64,000 nucleotides of DNA from Salvelinus alpinus (taxonomy: Eukaryota > Chordata > Actinopteri > Salmoniformes > Salmonidae): the NCBI RefSeq assembly GCF_045679555.1, contig NC_092087.1, positions 79,477,305 through 79,541,304 on the forward strand, in the 5' to 3' direction. The notes beneath the pieces were generated by a model that made no database searches, was not told the origin of the DNA, and saw only the letters and a program-made list of their open reading frames with translations. The position numbers and the translations under genes were made by a program. Each line of letters starts with the position of its first letter. Position 1 is the stretch's first letter. Shown here one piece after another: positions 46,201 through 59,575 of this stretch.

Positions 46201-46915
46201 CCCAGCAGCAATCGAACCACATTCCTCAGCAAGAATGGCATGTATCTCACATGCCCCTGCAGCAGAAGCAACTGGCCACTGAACCTCAGCAGAAGGAACT
46301 GACCGCCATGCCCCAGCAAGTGTGGTATCGAGCTAAAACGCTCCAGCAGCATAATCCTTTGGCCGCCATGCCACAGAAGCAACAGGCCTCCATTCCCCAG
46401 CAGCCTCCGCTCGTGTGGCATCCAGCTTATTTCCCCCAGCAGCAGAAGGAACTGGCCGTCGAACCCCAGCAGCAGAAGGAACTGGCCGTCGAACCCCAGC
46501 AAGTGAGGTATCCAGCTCAAATGCCCCAGCAGCAACCGAACCACATTCCTCAGCAATTATGGCATGTAGCCCAAATGCCCCAGCAGCAACTGGTCCCAAT
46601 GTCTCAGCAGAAGCACTACGAAAGCACTGAAGATGGCGCCTCTAGTAGTTCTCAGTTCCAAATCAGTTCCGAATCGCACTACAAGAATGGCAGAACTGTC
46701 TTCTCCCAAACCCGCTACACTCCTAGGGAGGCTATGCCTGTTGACAGTGGAAATGATCCCAATGACAGTGATGTTGGCATATTTGAACCAAGCACATACC
46801 CACCACTAGTAATGGATCCTACAAGGTAACATACCATTTTAATCTGGTTTTAACTTTGCTCTCTGAATTTGAAACCCTTTGTACTAACCATGTATCTGCC
46901 AACAGGAAAATCTAA
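43233..46915 (+). CDS. Large secreted Gln/Pro-rich tandem-repeat protein (unit 2)
   Basis: Exon 1 43233-43261, exon 2 43346-43401, exon 3 43480-46825, exon 4 from 46906 with stop at 46913-46915; about 1146 residues. The signal peptide differs by one residue (M-A-V-L). Repeats: 33 copies of the 20-mer (43737-45696) and 12 of the ELAVEPQQ(QQ) type, four of them the shorter 8-residue form. A unique stretch of about 45 residues (around 45700-45830, S-M-P-Q-Q-V-S-Y-R-S-K-M onward) separates the two arrays and is absent in unit 1. The intron 1 acceptor is CCTAAAG where unit 1 has CCTTTAG, a weaker polypyrimidine context. AATAAA at 47089-47094. The frame has stayed open through all the repeat-number changes, which favours a functional protein. 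Confidence 0.8.
43737..45696 (+). repeat. 60-bp coding minisatellite, 33 copies (unit 2)
   Basis: Same repeat, but almost all units are the P-L form and far more uniform than unit 1. A block of higher order exists. Units with CTGACTGCCATGAAC recur at the array start (about 43715) and at about 45094, and a CTACCGCCGTATCC variant recurs at 44494 and 45274. This points to internal duplication of a multi-unit segment. Confidence 0.95.
45840..46168 (+). repeat. 30-bp / 24-bp coding minisatellite, 12 copies (unit 2)
   Basis: Same repeat family; a run in the middle uses a 24-bp form with two fewer CAG codons. All length changes are multiples of three, so the frame is kept. Confidence 0.93.
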
Positions 46916-47301
46916 TGGTGGATTCATCCTTTAGAAGCTGATGGTGAGACTTTTTTTTTTTTTTAATTGTCAAATGAATGACATAAGATTCTGTTGCTGA
47001 CACTGTTCTAATTTCTTTCAGGTTTCAGTCATGCTTTTGTTCTGACCAGGAAGTTGCCGTGTTCTTGCTACTCTTGCATGATTGAATCAATAAACTATTT
47101 TACTTTCCAATATCTAGTGTCTTTGCAGTACTGAGGGTACTCTTGTGCTTGCTGATTTCAAACAGATGGTGTGGGTTACCAGTACAGTTGGCAGTAAAAG
47201 AATGTGGTTCAGTCTTCAAATAGCTGGTTTTTACCTTTGCTACTGTTTGTTCAAATTCCAAGATTGGCTCTACATTAGTGTTGTCAAGTGGTGAAATGTC
47301 T

Positions 47302-48408
47302 GACCTTCCTCATGTTCATACTTTTGTATGTTGACACCCCTTCAAATGACTGGATTTGGCATTTCGGCCACCCGTTGCTGAAGCGTATAAAATCGAGCAC
47401 ACAGCCGTGCAATCTCCATATTCAAACATTGGCAGTAGAAGGGCCTTGATGAGCTCTCACTTTCAATGTGGCACAGTCATAGGATGACACTTTTCCAAAT
47501 CAGTTTAGCATATTTCCACCCTGCTAAAGCATCCCCGGTCAATTACATTTTTAATGTGATAGGCCACACAATCACACAACAGGGCTGTAGCGTGTAGTCA
47601 TCTGTCCTCGGTTGCAACACTTAGCGTTCCAAACTGCCTCTGGAAGCATTGTTAGCACCAGAACTGTTCCGGTGCTTCATGAAGAGTGTTTCAATAAACA
47701 GCTGCACAAGCCTACAATCAATATTTGCAATTCCACTTGTCTGTGGGGGTGGGGTAAAGCTCGGCGATATTGGACTCAAGCGCAATGGAAATGGCTTGTC
47801 TGGAGAGACTAATCACTCATCTGGCAGGAAAAATCTGGGTTTCACTAATGCCAGGAGAACGCTACCTGCCCGACCATTGTGCCAACTTAAGTTTGTTGGT
47901 GGAATAAATGTCTGGGGTTGTTTATGATGGTTTGGGCTAGGCCCCTTAGTTCCAGTGAAGGGAAGTCTTAATGCTACAGCATACAATAACATACTAGACA
48001 ATGCTGTGCTTCCAACTTTGTGACAACAGTTTGGGGGAAGGACCTTTCCTGTTTCTGTATGACAGTGCACAATGCAAGGTCCATACAGAAACGGTTTGCG
48101 ATTGGTGTGGAACAATGACAGGCCTGGAAAGAGCCTTGAACTCAACCCTATCGAACACCTTTGGCATGAATTGGAATGCTGACTGCGAGCCAGGCCTAAT
48201 CAACCAACATCAGTTTCTGACCTCATACTGTTGTGGCTGAATGAAAGCAAGTCCCCACAGATGTTCAAACAACTAGTGGAACGCCTTCCCAGAAGAGTGA
48301 AGGCTTTTATAGCTGCAATTGGGGGGAGCAAACTCCATATTAATGCCCATGATTTTGAAATTAGAGTTTCAACAGGCTGATGACCATAACTTTGGTCATG
48401 TAGTGCAC
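47302..48408 (+). mobile_element. Tc1-like transposon remnant (unit 2)
   Basis: Unit 2 copy of 23605-24714, with different small indels in the broken transposase. Confidence 0.75.
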
Positions 48409-48717
48409 TTTAGTTGTATTTATGTTGGCATGCATTGTACACGGTGTTAACAATCCAGACTTATTCTTCATCAATCTGAGCCTTAGGGAGAGTACTAAGC
48501 TAAGATATGGAATTGTTTTAAACGTTCATACCATGATCAATTAATGTATGAATTTTTGGTACACTTCAGGTATCAACATTTTATCACAATGTTTTGATAA
48601 AATATAGAATTTTGCCTTTGCTACTATAGCCCACAAACACATTGAATAATGCCTTTTTATATATGGCAAAGGTTTGTTGTCTCTCCAATATCTAGGTGGT
48701 GGCACATATTTAACCCT

Positions 48718-48927
48718 TTATGTATCACATTTTGCCACATACTGTATGTCTGAAACCAGATGGTGAGTAATATATGGAATTAAGTAGTAACCAAAACAAG
48801 TGTTAAACAAATCAAAATATGTTTGGCATTCTTCAAAGTAGCCACCCTTTGCCTTGATGACAGCTTTGCACACTCTTGGCATTCTCTCAACCAGCTTCAT
48901 GAGGTAGTCCCTTGGAATGCATTTCAA
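48718..48927 (-). pseudogene. Tc1-like transposase C-terminal scrap (unit 2)
   Basis: Unit 2 copy in one open frame of 69 residues. It reads R-D-Y-L-M-K-L-V-E-R-M-P-R-V-C-K-A-V-I-K-A-K-G-G-Y in pieces across the frame, then flanking noncoding sequence. Confidence 0.68.
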
Positions 48928-49399
48928 TTAAAGAGAGTGACCCAGCACTTTTTTTTTTAATGCCAGCTCAAGTGGGCTTTCCACTTTCCTTTTGTATTTA
49001 TTTAGTAATGGTGATAACATAATCACTCCGGACAGACAACTAAAAACTCATATAAATGTTGCAGCAGCCTAGGCTACTCCTAAACAGAGATCTGGGATGA
49101 AAACGAGATGATTTTTCAGTCTGATCATATAGGCTAATAATAGCAGCTGCGTGTTCAGCCTATGCGCCATGTCCATCTGGTCAGGGTAAACAAATTGGTA
49201 ACGTTATGTATTTATAGTCCATTTGTGTGTCAGGAGAAAATGTGATTAAATTTGGTTTACATTCAAACTTGGGCTGGCCAGGCTGCCTATACGTTTTCAA
49301 TCCAAAATGAGTAACTGGAATGAATCAACATAATAGTGATGACAGATGTGAGTTAATGTTTAATTAGGCTTACCGTTGCATAGCTCTGCATGATGCAAA

Positions 49400-52300
49400 C
49401 AGGGCTGGCCCTCCCATTAGGCAAGATTATGCTTCTGTCTTTTTGGCAATTGGTTGCCACCCTCCGGTGCCCCTGATCCGCTTCTAAACCGCCCGCACCC
49501 CAGCCACCAGCTCATAGCCATTGCTGCAGTTCCCGCTCCCACCCTTTTTTCTCCTCTCCCGAAGTTCACTCTTACTGTCTTTGGTAGCTATGGTGATGTG
49601 TGTGTTTTATATGGGATTATCCAACTGTGAAACATTAATAAAAAGGAGTTTGCCTATTCAATTATTGTATTGTCTTTTTGTTTGTGTGACAAGTTGGTGA
49701 TTAAGGCAGTAGCCTAACCTATCCTGTTAACGTTAGCTAGCTCATACTAGTAGATATCATCAGCTAAAAGTAAGCTACAGAGAGTTGAAACAAATGTGCT
49801 ACCATGTCTAAGAGACAAAAATTAATGAAGCAGATAAAAAAAAATGAATAAGAAAAGAGGCACAATCTCCAAACCAAAGAAATTCGCTGCTGAAATTGAT
49901 CAGCGTGCAGCAATGTCCATCAGCCGGTATAGAGAACGACAAGCCTCCGGGGACAGGCGTTCATTCGCCGAGAGGGACGAGCCCCCTTTCGCTGGTTCTA
50001 GCAGTGAAGAGGGCAAACCGGAGGAGCCATCCACTTCCACCAATGATGATAGCTCACTGGGTGAATAAGAACGGGTGGCCACACCTCCAAACAATGCTGG
50101 CGGAGACCCTACTATCTTGGACCCTGACTCAGATTCGTCGCACCCCATCCCAGTGACAGTGGTGCTGCTGCTAAATCCGACTCCCAGACAAAAAACATAA
50201 AAGATCCCTGTGATTGGCCAAAATATATGAATGGCTCTTTACGGGATATGTTAGTGCAGGCTGGGCCACATCAGGATAAGGAGGGGAATTTCCCAAGAGA
50301 TGAGGGGCAACGAAAATGTTCGGTGGCCCACTACAATAGGAGGATGGCGAACGGGGAGCGAGTGGAGAGACCAAGGCTTGTCTATTCCAAGCAAAACGAT
50401 GCAGCCTTCTGTTTTTGCTGCAAACTTTTTTCACACTAGTGGAAGAATCTGGAAGAATCTGTGCCACCGCCTCAGCTCGCATGAGAAGTCGCATGACCAC
50501 CTAGATAGTTTCCATAGGTGGAAGGAGCTGGAGATCAGGCTGCTGTACAAGCAAACTATCGATGCCCAAGCCCAACGGGCTATTGACGGAGAGACTACCA
50601 ACTGGCAGCAGCTGATACGATTAATGGCCACCCAGAATATTGCGCTACGTGGGACCACCGACTGGCTGAACAAGCCAAATAATGGGAACATTCTGAAGTT
50701 TGTGGAAATGCTGGGTATCTTTGATGGAATCATGAAGAAGCATGTAAGGAGAGTACAGCCCAAAGACACACGTGTGAACTACCTTGGTAAAAGAATCCAG
50801 AACGAAATCATTGACATGCTGGCAGAAGAGTTCCAGCAGACAGTGTGCAGTGAGCTAAAAGCAGACAGATATGTTTCTATAATTTTGGTCTGCACACCAG
50901 ACAAGAGCAAAACAGATCAGATGACTACAGTGGTGCATTTTGTTTCAACCGAGGATGATGGGTCAGTGCGCACGAGAGAGCACTTCCTGGAGTTTAGTGA
51001 ACTACTTGACGCAACGGGGTGGGCATGACAGAGTTGCTCATCTCAAAACTACAGAAACATGGCATCGTCATCATGAACATGAGAGGGCAGGGGTATGACA
51101 ACGGGGCAAATATGCGGGGGAGGCACAGCGGAGTTCAAAAGAGAGTGCATAATATCAATACAAGGGCATTTTTTTGTGCCATGGAGCACGCACTCACTGA
51201 ATCTGGTTCTCTCTGATGCATTATCGTGTTGCTTGTAGGCAGCTGAGTTTTTTAACACCATCCAAGAGATTTCAACATTTTTATCTGGAGCTACACACAG
51301 CTGTGACGTGCTGAAAGAGCACGTGAAAGAAGGACTCCCCTCAGCACCATGAGATGGGAGAGCCGGGTGGAGGCTGTGAAACCTGTGCAATACCAACTCG
51401 GGGAGAATTATGATGCCCTGTGCTAAAACAAGGTTGGAGGCAAACAGCATTGCCGCCAAGATGAACAAATTTGGCTTCATGCGCGCAGTGGTCGTTTGGT
51501 ATGACACATTGTTCAAAGTGAAAATCACCAGAAAGAGTTTGCAGGTGGTGGGTTTGAACCTTTCACAAGCAGTGGCTCAACTGAACTCAACCAGGGTATT
51601 CCTCCAAGACTACCACTCCGATGCAGCTTTCACTGGCGCATTAGCAAGCGCAAATGATTTGGCAGAGGAGATGTGTATTGGGCCCTGTTTCCGAGTGCAG
51701 CCCATTGGCCGTCCCAGGAAGAAGAGGAGTCTGTTTGGCTACGAGGGAGAGGATGAGCCTGTGACTGACCCTCAGCAGAAATTCGAAGTACATTTCTTTA
51801 ATCAGTTTCTTGATTCTGCTATTCAGTCCGTCAACGAGGGCTTTACGCAGCTCGAAGAGCACAGCAGTGTTTTCAGCATCCTGTACAACACCCCACCGTC
51901 AAGGACATGGACACTGTAGTGCTTACCAGGGACTCCGCAACACTCGAGAGGGCCCTTACGTACGGGGATTCCAGGGACATCGACACAAAAGAGCTGTGTA
52001 ATGAGCTCAAAGTCTTGAACAGGAGACTGGTCAGTGAGGCAAAACCACTCGATGCATTGGAGTATATATCCAGACACCAAATGGCCTCCTTGTATCTCAA
52101 TGCCTATGTTGCCCTGAGAGTTCTTCACACTCCCCGTGACAGTGGCAAGGGGAGAGCACACATTCTCCAAGCACAAACTACCTGAACTCTACTATGAATC
52201 AAGAGACTCAATGGACTCGCCACCATATCAATTGATCATGAATTGTCTTACAAAATCAACCTCCAACAAGCAGTGCATGCGTTTGCTTCCAGGATGGCCA

Positions 52301-54062
52301 TGTGAGTCAACTTGTCTTGAAGGGAAGCGTTGTTCATACACTCATATTCATTCTATCACTGAGTCATTTATTAAGATTAATTATTTATCGCCTGTTTACT
52401 TTGTATACATATATTTTCAAATAGACTACATCCTAATCTCTCTCTCTGTCTCTCTCTCTCTTCCTGTCTCTCGCTCTCTCTTCCTTTGTCGCTCTCTCTC
52501 TCACACTCACTCTCTCCATTTGATTTCAGGACCATGGACAGCTAGAAAGAAAACATCGCTGACTGCAATGTAGCTCAACAGCAGAGGAAAGAGGCCACTC
52601 TATGCGGGCCACAAATTAAAGAAATGCTGAAACTGATGTTGGACAATCAAATTCAATATGTAAATAAAATACATTTGTTAAGGCTGGGTCATTGACATTA
52701 TTTTACACTGCTCCAACAAATGAGGCACTTGCTTCCAAAGCTCAAATGATCTGACTCTTTTTTACAGTTCTACAGGAATATTAAATGATATGTGAAATAA
52801 AAGTGTAATTTTATTGTGTCGTGTCATGTGTGATAACAGGTGGCATATTTTTTTGTAAGAAACTCGGTTTCCTCATATAGGCAGTTGGCTGCATAGTGAT
52901 TGCAACATTGTAACTTTCCGGTAAGGGACCTCCTATATGTGCACTCGAGCACCAATCATCGAATTACACATATAACTGGAACCTATTTCTTCCTATTCAA
53001 AAAAATATGTGGTGAGCCTACCTGTTTGACAGACGTAATTGTGCTATCCATAGATGTCGGTATAGCCAAATCCTCTAATACTGTCGCATGTACTCCTTAT
53101 ATAACTCCGTGAAGGGTTTGGTGTATTTGGTTAAAACCAGGGCTCGAATTGAGTGAGGGTATCCCATACCCTTTGTTAAAGAAAAGGGTATCTACTGTTT
53201 GCTTTAAATGTAGAAAAAACTACACACAAGGAATCCAGATTATATAAAGCGTTCTATAACAATGCTTAACTCTGTGATACCTTATGGTAGAAACAAGCTT
53301 TCAAATGCCTGCAAAAGAGGTGACTCCGATGCATATGAGGATGTATTGATTCCTCTCTATGCCATTCTGAAGCTGAGCTGCAGCCTATAATATTCGATGA
53401 GCTATTCTGTCCCTATTAAAAAAAAGATGTTTGTTTGAACCCAGGAAGCTTTTAGGGAAGCACTTCTGTTGTTGGGTTGTACAACGGACAAGTAGCCAGC
53501 AGTGGAAGCTTACATTTTTCTGCATCGGTGGAGCCTCTGTCTGGGTGGAAAGGTAACTTTTGAAAGTCTATGTCTAAGATGTAATTATTTGCAAACAGCA
53601 TTGCAAACAAGACACTCTGGTTAGACGTTGGATAAATGGTAAATTTGCTTAGTTCTCTGTCCATTCTTCCCTGAAACTTCTATTTTCATTATCCACCTTT
53701 CTTTTGAGACTTTTTCAGCACGACATTTTCTCTTGATTTCAAGCTGTTTTTCCCCAATCCCCTCATAAAGAGTTCATCTCACTAATGTAATAGCGACATT
53801 GGTGATTTTATCAATGTAATCATTAGGCTATGTTATTGACATTGAATTGATTATATAGCCTACTAACCAGATCTGTTAAAAATGTTGTTTAATTTGTAGA
53901 ATATGCCTATGAATTGGGCTGCTATTATGTTCTGTTCCTGCGACTTTTAGCTTTAAAAAACCTATTGCTGACCCCCTGCTGTACATAGTTTAGCGGGGAT
54001 AGGTGGGGGGTCGGCAGTTTTTTGTCTTGCCTAGGGCAGCACAACGTCGAGGGCTGGCCCTG
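49400..54062 (+). mobile_element. hAT element spanning the unit 2 / unit 3 junction
   Basis: Same element, 4.66 kb, flanked by GATGCAAA (49392-49399) and AATGCAAA (54063-54070). It has lost about 20 bp near 53567 (GAGACATGATTAGATTCATA region). Confidence 0.82.
49804..52182 (+). pseudogene. hAT (ZMYM1-like) transposase pseudogene (unit 2)
   Basis: Same frame breaks as unit 1 except that CAA replaces TAA near 51577. The segment 51410-51919 is therefore open for 169 residues. This shows that the unit 1 stop is a later mutation and that the shared breaks predate the duplication. Confidence 0.78.
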
Positions 54063-54465
54063 AATGCAAACATGCATATAGCAAGCTCAGCCCTGTGAGT
54101 TCTGTTGTCTATCAGTTGTTGTCTCTTTGTCTGGGTCGAGGAAACCCCCCTCTTAATCTAGTCTAAATATAATGAATATGAACAAATATAAGGTTACTGC
54201 AGTTTGACAGGGCTTTCATCCCCCCAGGGCCAGTTTTCTTCAGGAGTTTTTTAAAACCATTTGACTTGATTAGAAAAAACTGGTCCCATCATAGCCCATA
54301 TAAAACCCTTTTACAACTGATTAGTCACTGTCATACCTTATAGGGTCAAGCATTTTCCTGGTAATGTTAAGGTGACACCAGTCTGCTTGCAGTTGTCAGT
54401 TATCGTCAGGTATGTGGATGATCAGGGCTTTATTCAGGAACGTTTCTTGGGCTACTTTCTCTCAC

Positions 54466-54876
54466 TCTGACAGAGCTCTATATTTCCTCTGGAGGTCCAT
54501 CTCTGCAGCACTCCACCAATCAGGGCTTTATGGTAGAGTGGCGAGGTGGAAGCCTCTCCTCAGTAAAGGCACATCACAGCCGGCCAAAAAACACCTAAAG
54601 ACTCTAAAACCACGAGAACAAGATTCTCTGGTCTGATTAAACCAAGATTGAACTCTTTGGCTTGAATGCCAAGCGTCACGTCTGGAGGAAACCTGGCACC
54701 ATTGAGTGGCCCAGCCATAGCCCGGACTTGAACCCGATCAAACATCTCTGGAGAGACCTGAAAATAGCTGTGCAGCAACGCTCCACATCCAACCTGACAG
54801 AGCTTGAGAGGATCTGCAGAGAGGAATGGTACAAACTTTCATTAGTAAATCATTATTATAACGCAAATGAAACCTA
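54466..54876 (+). pseudogene. Tc1-like transposase remnant, C-terminal pieces (unit 3)
   Basis: Nearly identical to the unit 2 copy at 30793-31203, with the same deletion endpoints and the same P-I-K change, showing the two were copied together after the deletion happened. Confidence 0.75.
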
Positions 54877-55207
54877 GAGTTCGGTTTATATAGCCATGGG
54901 GGAATGAAAAAAGTTTTGTATGTATTTGGTTGTGAAGATCTTAGATTACATGTAAAAAAAAACGACTCAATAAAAAATATAAAAGGAATACTAAAATAGC
55001 CAATGTATCGTCATGTTGTATACATCATAACCCGAGGGGGGTCGAAATTGTTGTTCAAATGTTGCATGTACACTTTTTAGTATCTAGATATTGTGTTATA
55101 TGTTAGAATGTCTAATTAACAACTATATTGTATACATTAATAATATTGTTTTGTCAGAAATATATAAATATAATGATAAATATCATCTCTTCAGTGGGTC
55201 ATATGAT

Positions 55208-55787
55208 TGAGTGTAGTCTGGCCCAGGAGTGTGAAGGTGAACGGAAAGGCTCTGGAGCAACGAACCGCCCTTGCTGTCTCTGCCTGGCCGGTTCCCCTCT
55301 CTCCATTGGGATTCTCTGCCTCTAACCCTATTACAGGGGCTGAGTCACTGGCTTACTAGTGCTCTTCCATGCCGTCCCTAGGAGGGGTGCGTCTCTTGAG
55401 TGGGTTGAGTCACTGACGTGATCTTCCTGTCTGGGTTGGCGCCCCTCCTTGGGTTGTGCCGTGGCGGAGATCTTTGTGGGCTATACTCGACCTTGTCTCA
55501 GGATGGTAAGTTGGTGGTTGAAGGTATCCCTCTAGTGGTGTGGGGGCTGTGCTTTGGCAAAGTGGGTGGGGTTATATCCTGCCTGTTTGGCCCTGTCCGG
55601 GGGTATCATCGGATGGGGCCACAGTGTCCCCTGACCCCTCCTGTCTGAGCCTCCAGTATTTATGCTGCAGTAGTTTATGTGTCGGGGTGCTAGGGTCAGT
55701 CTGTTATATCTGGAGTACTTCTCCTGTCTTATCCGGTGTCCTGTGTGAATTTAAGTATGCTCTCTCTCCTTGGGGGGGGGGGGGGAG
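55208..55787 (+). repeat. Interspersed repeat with poly-G tract (unit 3)
   Basis: Unit 3 copy of the block described at 7597-8190; the G run is shorter, about 13. Confidence 0.5.
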
Positions 55788-55796
55788 TCACGTACT

Positions 55797-56170
55797 GTCA
55801 CGTTCTGACCCTAGTTCTTTTGTTATTTCTTTGTTTCAGTGTGGTCAGGGCGTGAGTTGGGTGGGTTATCTATGTTCGTTTTTCTATGTTTTTTTTTTTA
55901 GTTTGGCCTGGTATGATTCTCAATCAGAGGCAGATGTCGTTAGTTGTCTCTGATTTAGAATCATACTTAGGTAGCCTTTTCCACCTGGGTTTTGTGGGTG
56001 GTTATTTTCCGTTTCAGTGTTTTCACCATTCGGGACTGTTTCGGATTTCATTTTGTTTCACTTTGTTAGTTTGTCTTTTGTCGTATTCATTCTCATTAAA
56101 AGACATTATGGATACGTACCACGCTGCGCATTGGTCTGACATTTCTTCTCCCAACGAAGAACGTTACATG
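55797..56170 (+). repeat. Hairpin-bearing repeat, forward copy (unit 3)
   Basis: Unit 3 copy of 8200-8620, carrying the same weakened stem arm as unit 2. Confidence 0.6.
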
Positions 56171-56289
56171 AATACATGGAAAACTAAGTATATGTTGTTT
56201 TCTAGAGTACACGTACATAGTACGGTCTATCAGTATATACGTTAAGTTGTCTTTTTAAAAAACATATTGATGAGTTAGTTAATTAAGGG

Positions 56290-56800
56290 GCTTCTTCTAT
56301 AGAAATAGGTCAGGCCTCTTGCTTAATAGTACAAAGCAGATAATTCAATCAATGTTCTTACTGCTCCTAGACTATTGCAAAATCATCTATATGAATGCAG
56401 CTGCCACTTCATTAAAGCCTTTAGATGCATTTGACCCTAGAGCACTTTGTTTTATTATGGGTGCAGGTTCAGTACACATCCCTGCATTCTCTATCGTAAA
56501 GTAGGCGACCCTCTTTGAGGTCACGTAGGTCAATTCGTTGCTCTCTTTGCCTTTATAAAGCTCTTTCACATACTGTAAACTCCCTCTGTAGCTAACAGTT
56601 ACAATAACCATTAGATGTACGAGTCAGAGTTATCATACACAGTGTCAGGGATTGCTAACTCTTGAAATTCCTTTGGTCTGTACAGAGTTCGGTAAATCAG
56701 CTCTTTGCCCCTTACTTGTGGAATAATCTCCAAGCTTCTCTAAACATTGATGTTTTGGTGTCTCTAGGTTAATTCAGACTGCTGAACGAGGCCTGTTACA
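56290..56800 (+). pseudogene. LINE reverse transcriptase C-terminal remnant (unit 3)
   Basis: Unit 3 copy of 8690-9225, nearly identical to unit 2. Confidence 0.5.
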
Positions 56801-56824
56801 ACTTACTATTATTAAAGGATTCGT

Positions 56825-57131
56825 ACCTTTAATAAAATACGAAACACTTGACGAAACAACAACACCGACAAACGAACAGTCCTGTAAGGTGAACAGACAA
56901 AACAGAAAACAACCACCCACAAACACAGGTGGGAACAGGCTACCTAAGTATGGTTCTCAATCAGAGACAACGATAGACAGCTGCCTCTGATTGAGAACCA
57001 TACCAGGCCAAACACATAGAAATACAAAACAAGGACAACATAGAACACCAGACATAGAATGCCCACCCAAACTCACGCCATGACCAACCAAAATAGAGAC
57101 ATAAAAAGGATCTCTACGGTCAGGGCGTGAC
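56825..57131 (-). repeat. Hairpin-bearing repeat, reverse copy (unit 3)
   Basis: Unit 3 copy of 9245-9551. Confidence 0.6.
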
Positions 57132-58251
57132 ACCACCCCTCCCATGTGTTCCCAGGTACATATTTGGGAGCCCATATTCATTCAGGATGTAAGGCTTACT
57201 AGTTATGGCAAATGTTAGGAAAACTTGGTTGTTGTAACAAAACAAAAAAACAAAACAAAAAAACAGCAAAGTTTTATACTTTGACCACATCTTTTCACAT
57301 ACGTTTTATTTGGGTCTTTTTAATTTACTACTTTGATTGGCTCCTGCCATTGGAAGCTCGGTGCATGTACAAAGAAAAATAACACAATTCATCCATTGAT
57401 GGATGGTCACAAAAATAATGACATTGCCCGTATTCATGTTAAGGTTTTCAATGTTTTATTGGTGGAGTTGATGGATTTGCATGTGGCTGTGCATTATATG
57501 GTGCCGGCATAGGAAAGAGGATCTGATCATGGCTATTGGTATTCTTGATCAAGTCTTGATCCAAAAAGACACACAACTGTTATGGGGTTAATTCCACATT
57601 TGCTTGGTAGTGTATTATCATGGTATGAGACAACATAAATAATACAATTTAAGTAAAGTAAAAATAAACAATATTATCCTAAATTGAGAGATGAATAAAA
57701 AATGTGTTGTCACATCAACATCATCAAAAATCTTTCACAATGTACCTGTTTTCAGTATAGAACGACATGTATACAGATTATATTATTCAAGGTTTGAAAT
57801 GAACACAATGAGAAGTGATTTTGTAACAACAGTTTTGAATGGGTAATTGTATCAAATATATATCATTGTATGTTTTAATTAGCGCTCATATAAACTGTTT
57901 TCATCACTGCCTTGTAAACCCATTCTTGTAAGTTGGAGCTACTGTACGTGATTGTCTGGGGCTGCTGTACAGATTTGAGCACTTGCCAAGATGTTGACAT
58001 TTATGGGTATGTCTCACCTGTAACATGATAATAGTAAAGATTATGATGGTAATAATAATATTGTTATATTATTTTTATAATAATAAAAATCTGTCAATCA
58101 ACCATATGTCTTTCTTAAAAGCCTTTTTTTGCATCAGCAGTTGTCACAAAGCGTTTTAGAGATACCCAGTCTAAAAATCCAAGACCCATCAATGCATATG
58201 TCGAAGTACAGCCTCTAGGAAACACTCCCTAAAGTCATAAACATAGGATTA

Positions 58252-59575
58252 CAGTTTTTCTCAATTGCTAAAACACTAAAACCCATTGGCTGAAGACAGT
58301 TCTCAGTTGCCTGGACTCATTTAGCTAATTATGCAGTCTGTTGTCAATACCTTAAACCATTTCACATGGTAAAACACAATTTGCAGATCTCACGTAGACT
58401 TTTCAGCAAAACTCTAAACACATTCTCATTCTCAAAACACATTCTGCACTCTAATGCACATGTCATCCATACTGGTAAACACAAGTGGCAACAATCAAAT
58501 ACAAATAGAGAACACATGTCATTGATTGAACACAACCACTTTAACATCAGTTTCCACCGAGCTGCTCAGGTAAGGGAATGGTTTAACATCAATGGGCAGT
58601 TTATGAACTTGTACCTCCCTCCATACTCGCCTTTCCTGAATCCGATTGAGGAGTTTTTCTCCTCTTGGAGATGGAAAGTGTATGATAGACAACCCTACAC
58701 CAGAGTAAATCTGCTGCAAGCCATGGATTTAGCCTGTGGTGATATAGGTGAGGAATCATGTCAGGGCTGGATACGGCACACAAGAGGCTTCTTCCCCCGT
58801 TGCCTCAGGAGGGACAATATTGCTTGTGATGTCGACGAAGTGCTCTGGCCTGACCCAGCCCAAAGACAAGAAGAAGCACATTGATCACATGTTTACTCCT
58901 TTGATTTTTGGCCCTTTTAGTATTGTATACTGTAGTACAGTGCATTGTAGGCTGTATACTGTACAATGGACAAATTGTATGGCCCTGAACATTGTGCTTT
59001 CCATTTATTAACAGTACTGACTGCTCAATAGATTTTGACTGGTTGCTGGTTCATATCAACCAAGAACAAGAATTACAGTATCACAGAGACAAAGGACAAG
59101 TTTGTGAGATGCAGGGTACAGTACTGTAAAAATAGGGGTACAAAGGGGGAGGAAGAACAAAAAACAAAATTGCAAAGAGCAAAGCAGAGTAGTAATTTCT
59201 GATCAATCTTGAGCTACTATGATAGAACATGTTTTCGTTCATCAAAAGACAATGACGGAAAAATATGAATATTTTTTTAGATTAAAAATGTACTTCTCCC
59301 TGAGAATTGTATGTTTTGAACAATGTGTTTTCTATTTTTCGGTGTATTGTTTATTGACTGCTTGAGAGTGTATATCATTTTGATCACTTTGTTTATGATT
59401 TGAGAGCAGTGTTTGATTTTGAACACAGGTAAAACTGTTTTGAGGCGAATGTTTCATTTTGCGAGAGGAGTCAGAGGTTATGTAAATAGTGCTTGAAGAT
59501 GAGGTTTTGGGTTTAATGTTTTCAGGAAATGGAGCAAGGTTTCAGAAATTGTGTTTTAGCAATTGAGAAAAACTG
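58252..59575 (+). mobile_element. Tc1/IS630-like DNA transposon (unit 3)
   Basis: Unit 3 copy, 1324 bp, same ends as unit 2. Confidence 0.85.
58366..58884 (+). pseudogene. DDE transposase C-terminal fragment (unit 3)
   Basis: Same 172-residue frame as unit 2, identical in translation by eye. Confidence 0.7.

Noticed and set aside
43542-46556. 1004-residue minus-strand frame over the repeat array as a gene
   Set aside because: It is the antisense of the coding repeats; it lacks independent splice or 3' signals, and the sense gene has a signal peptide, matching splice sites and poly(A) signals in both units.
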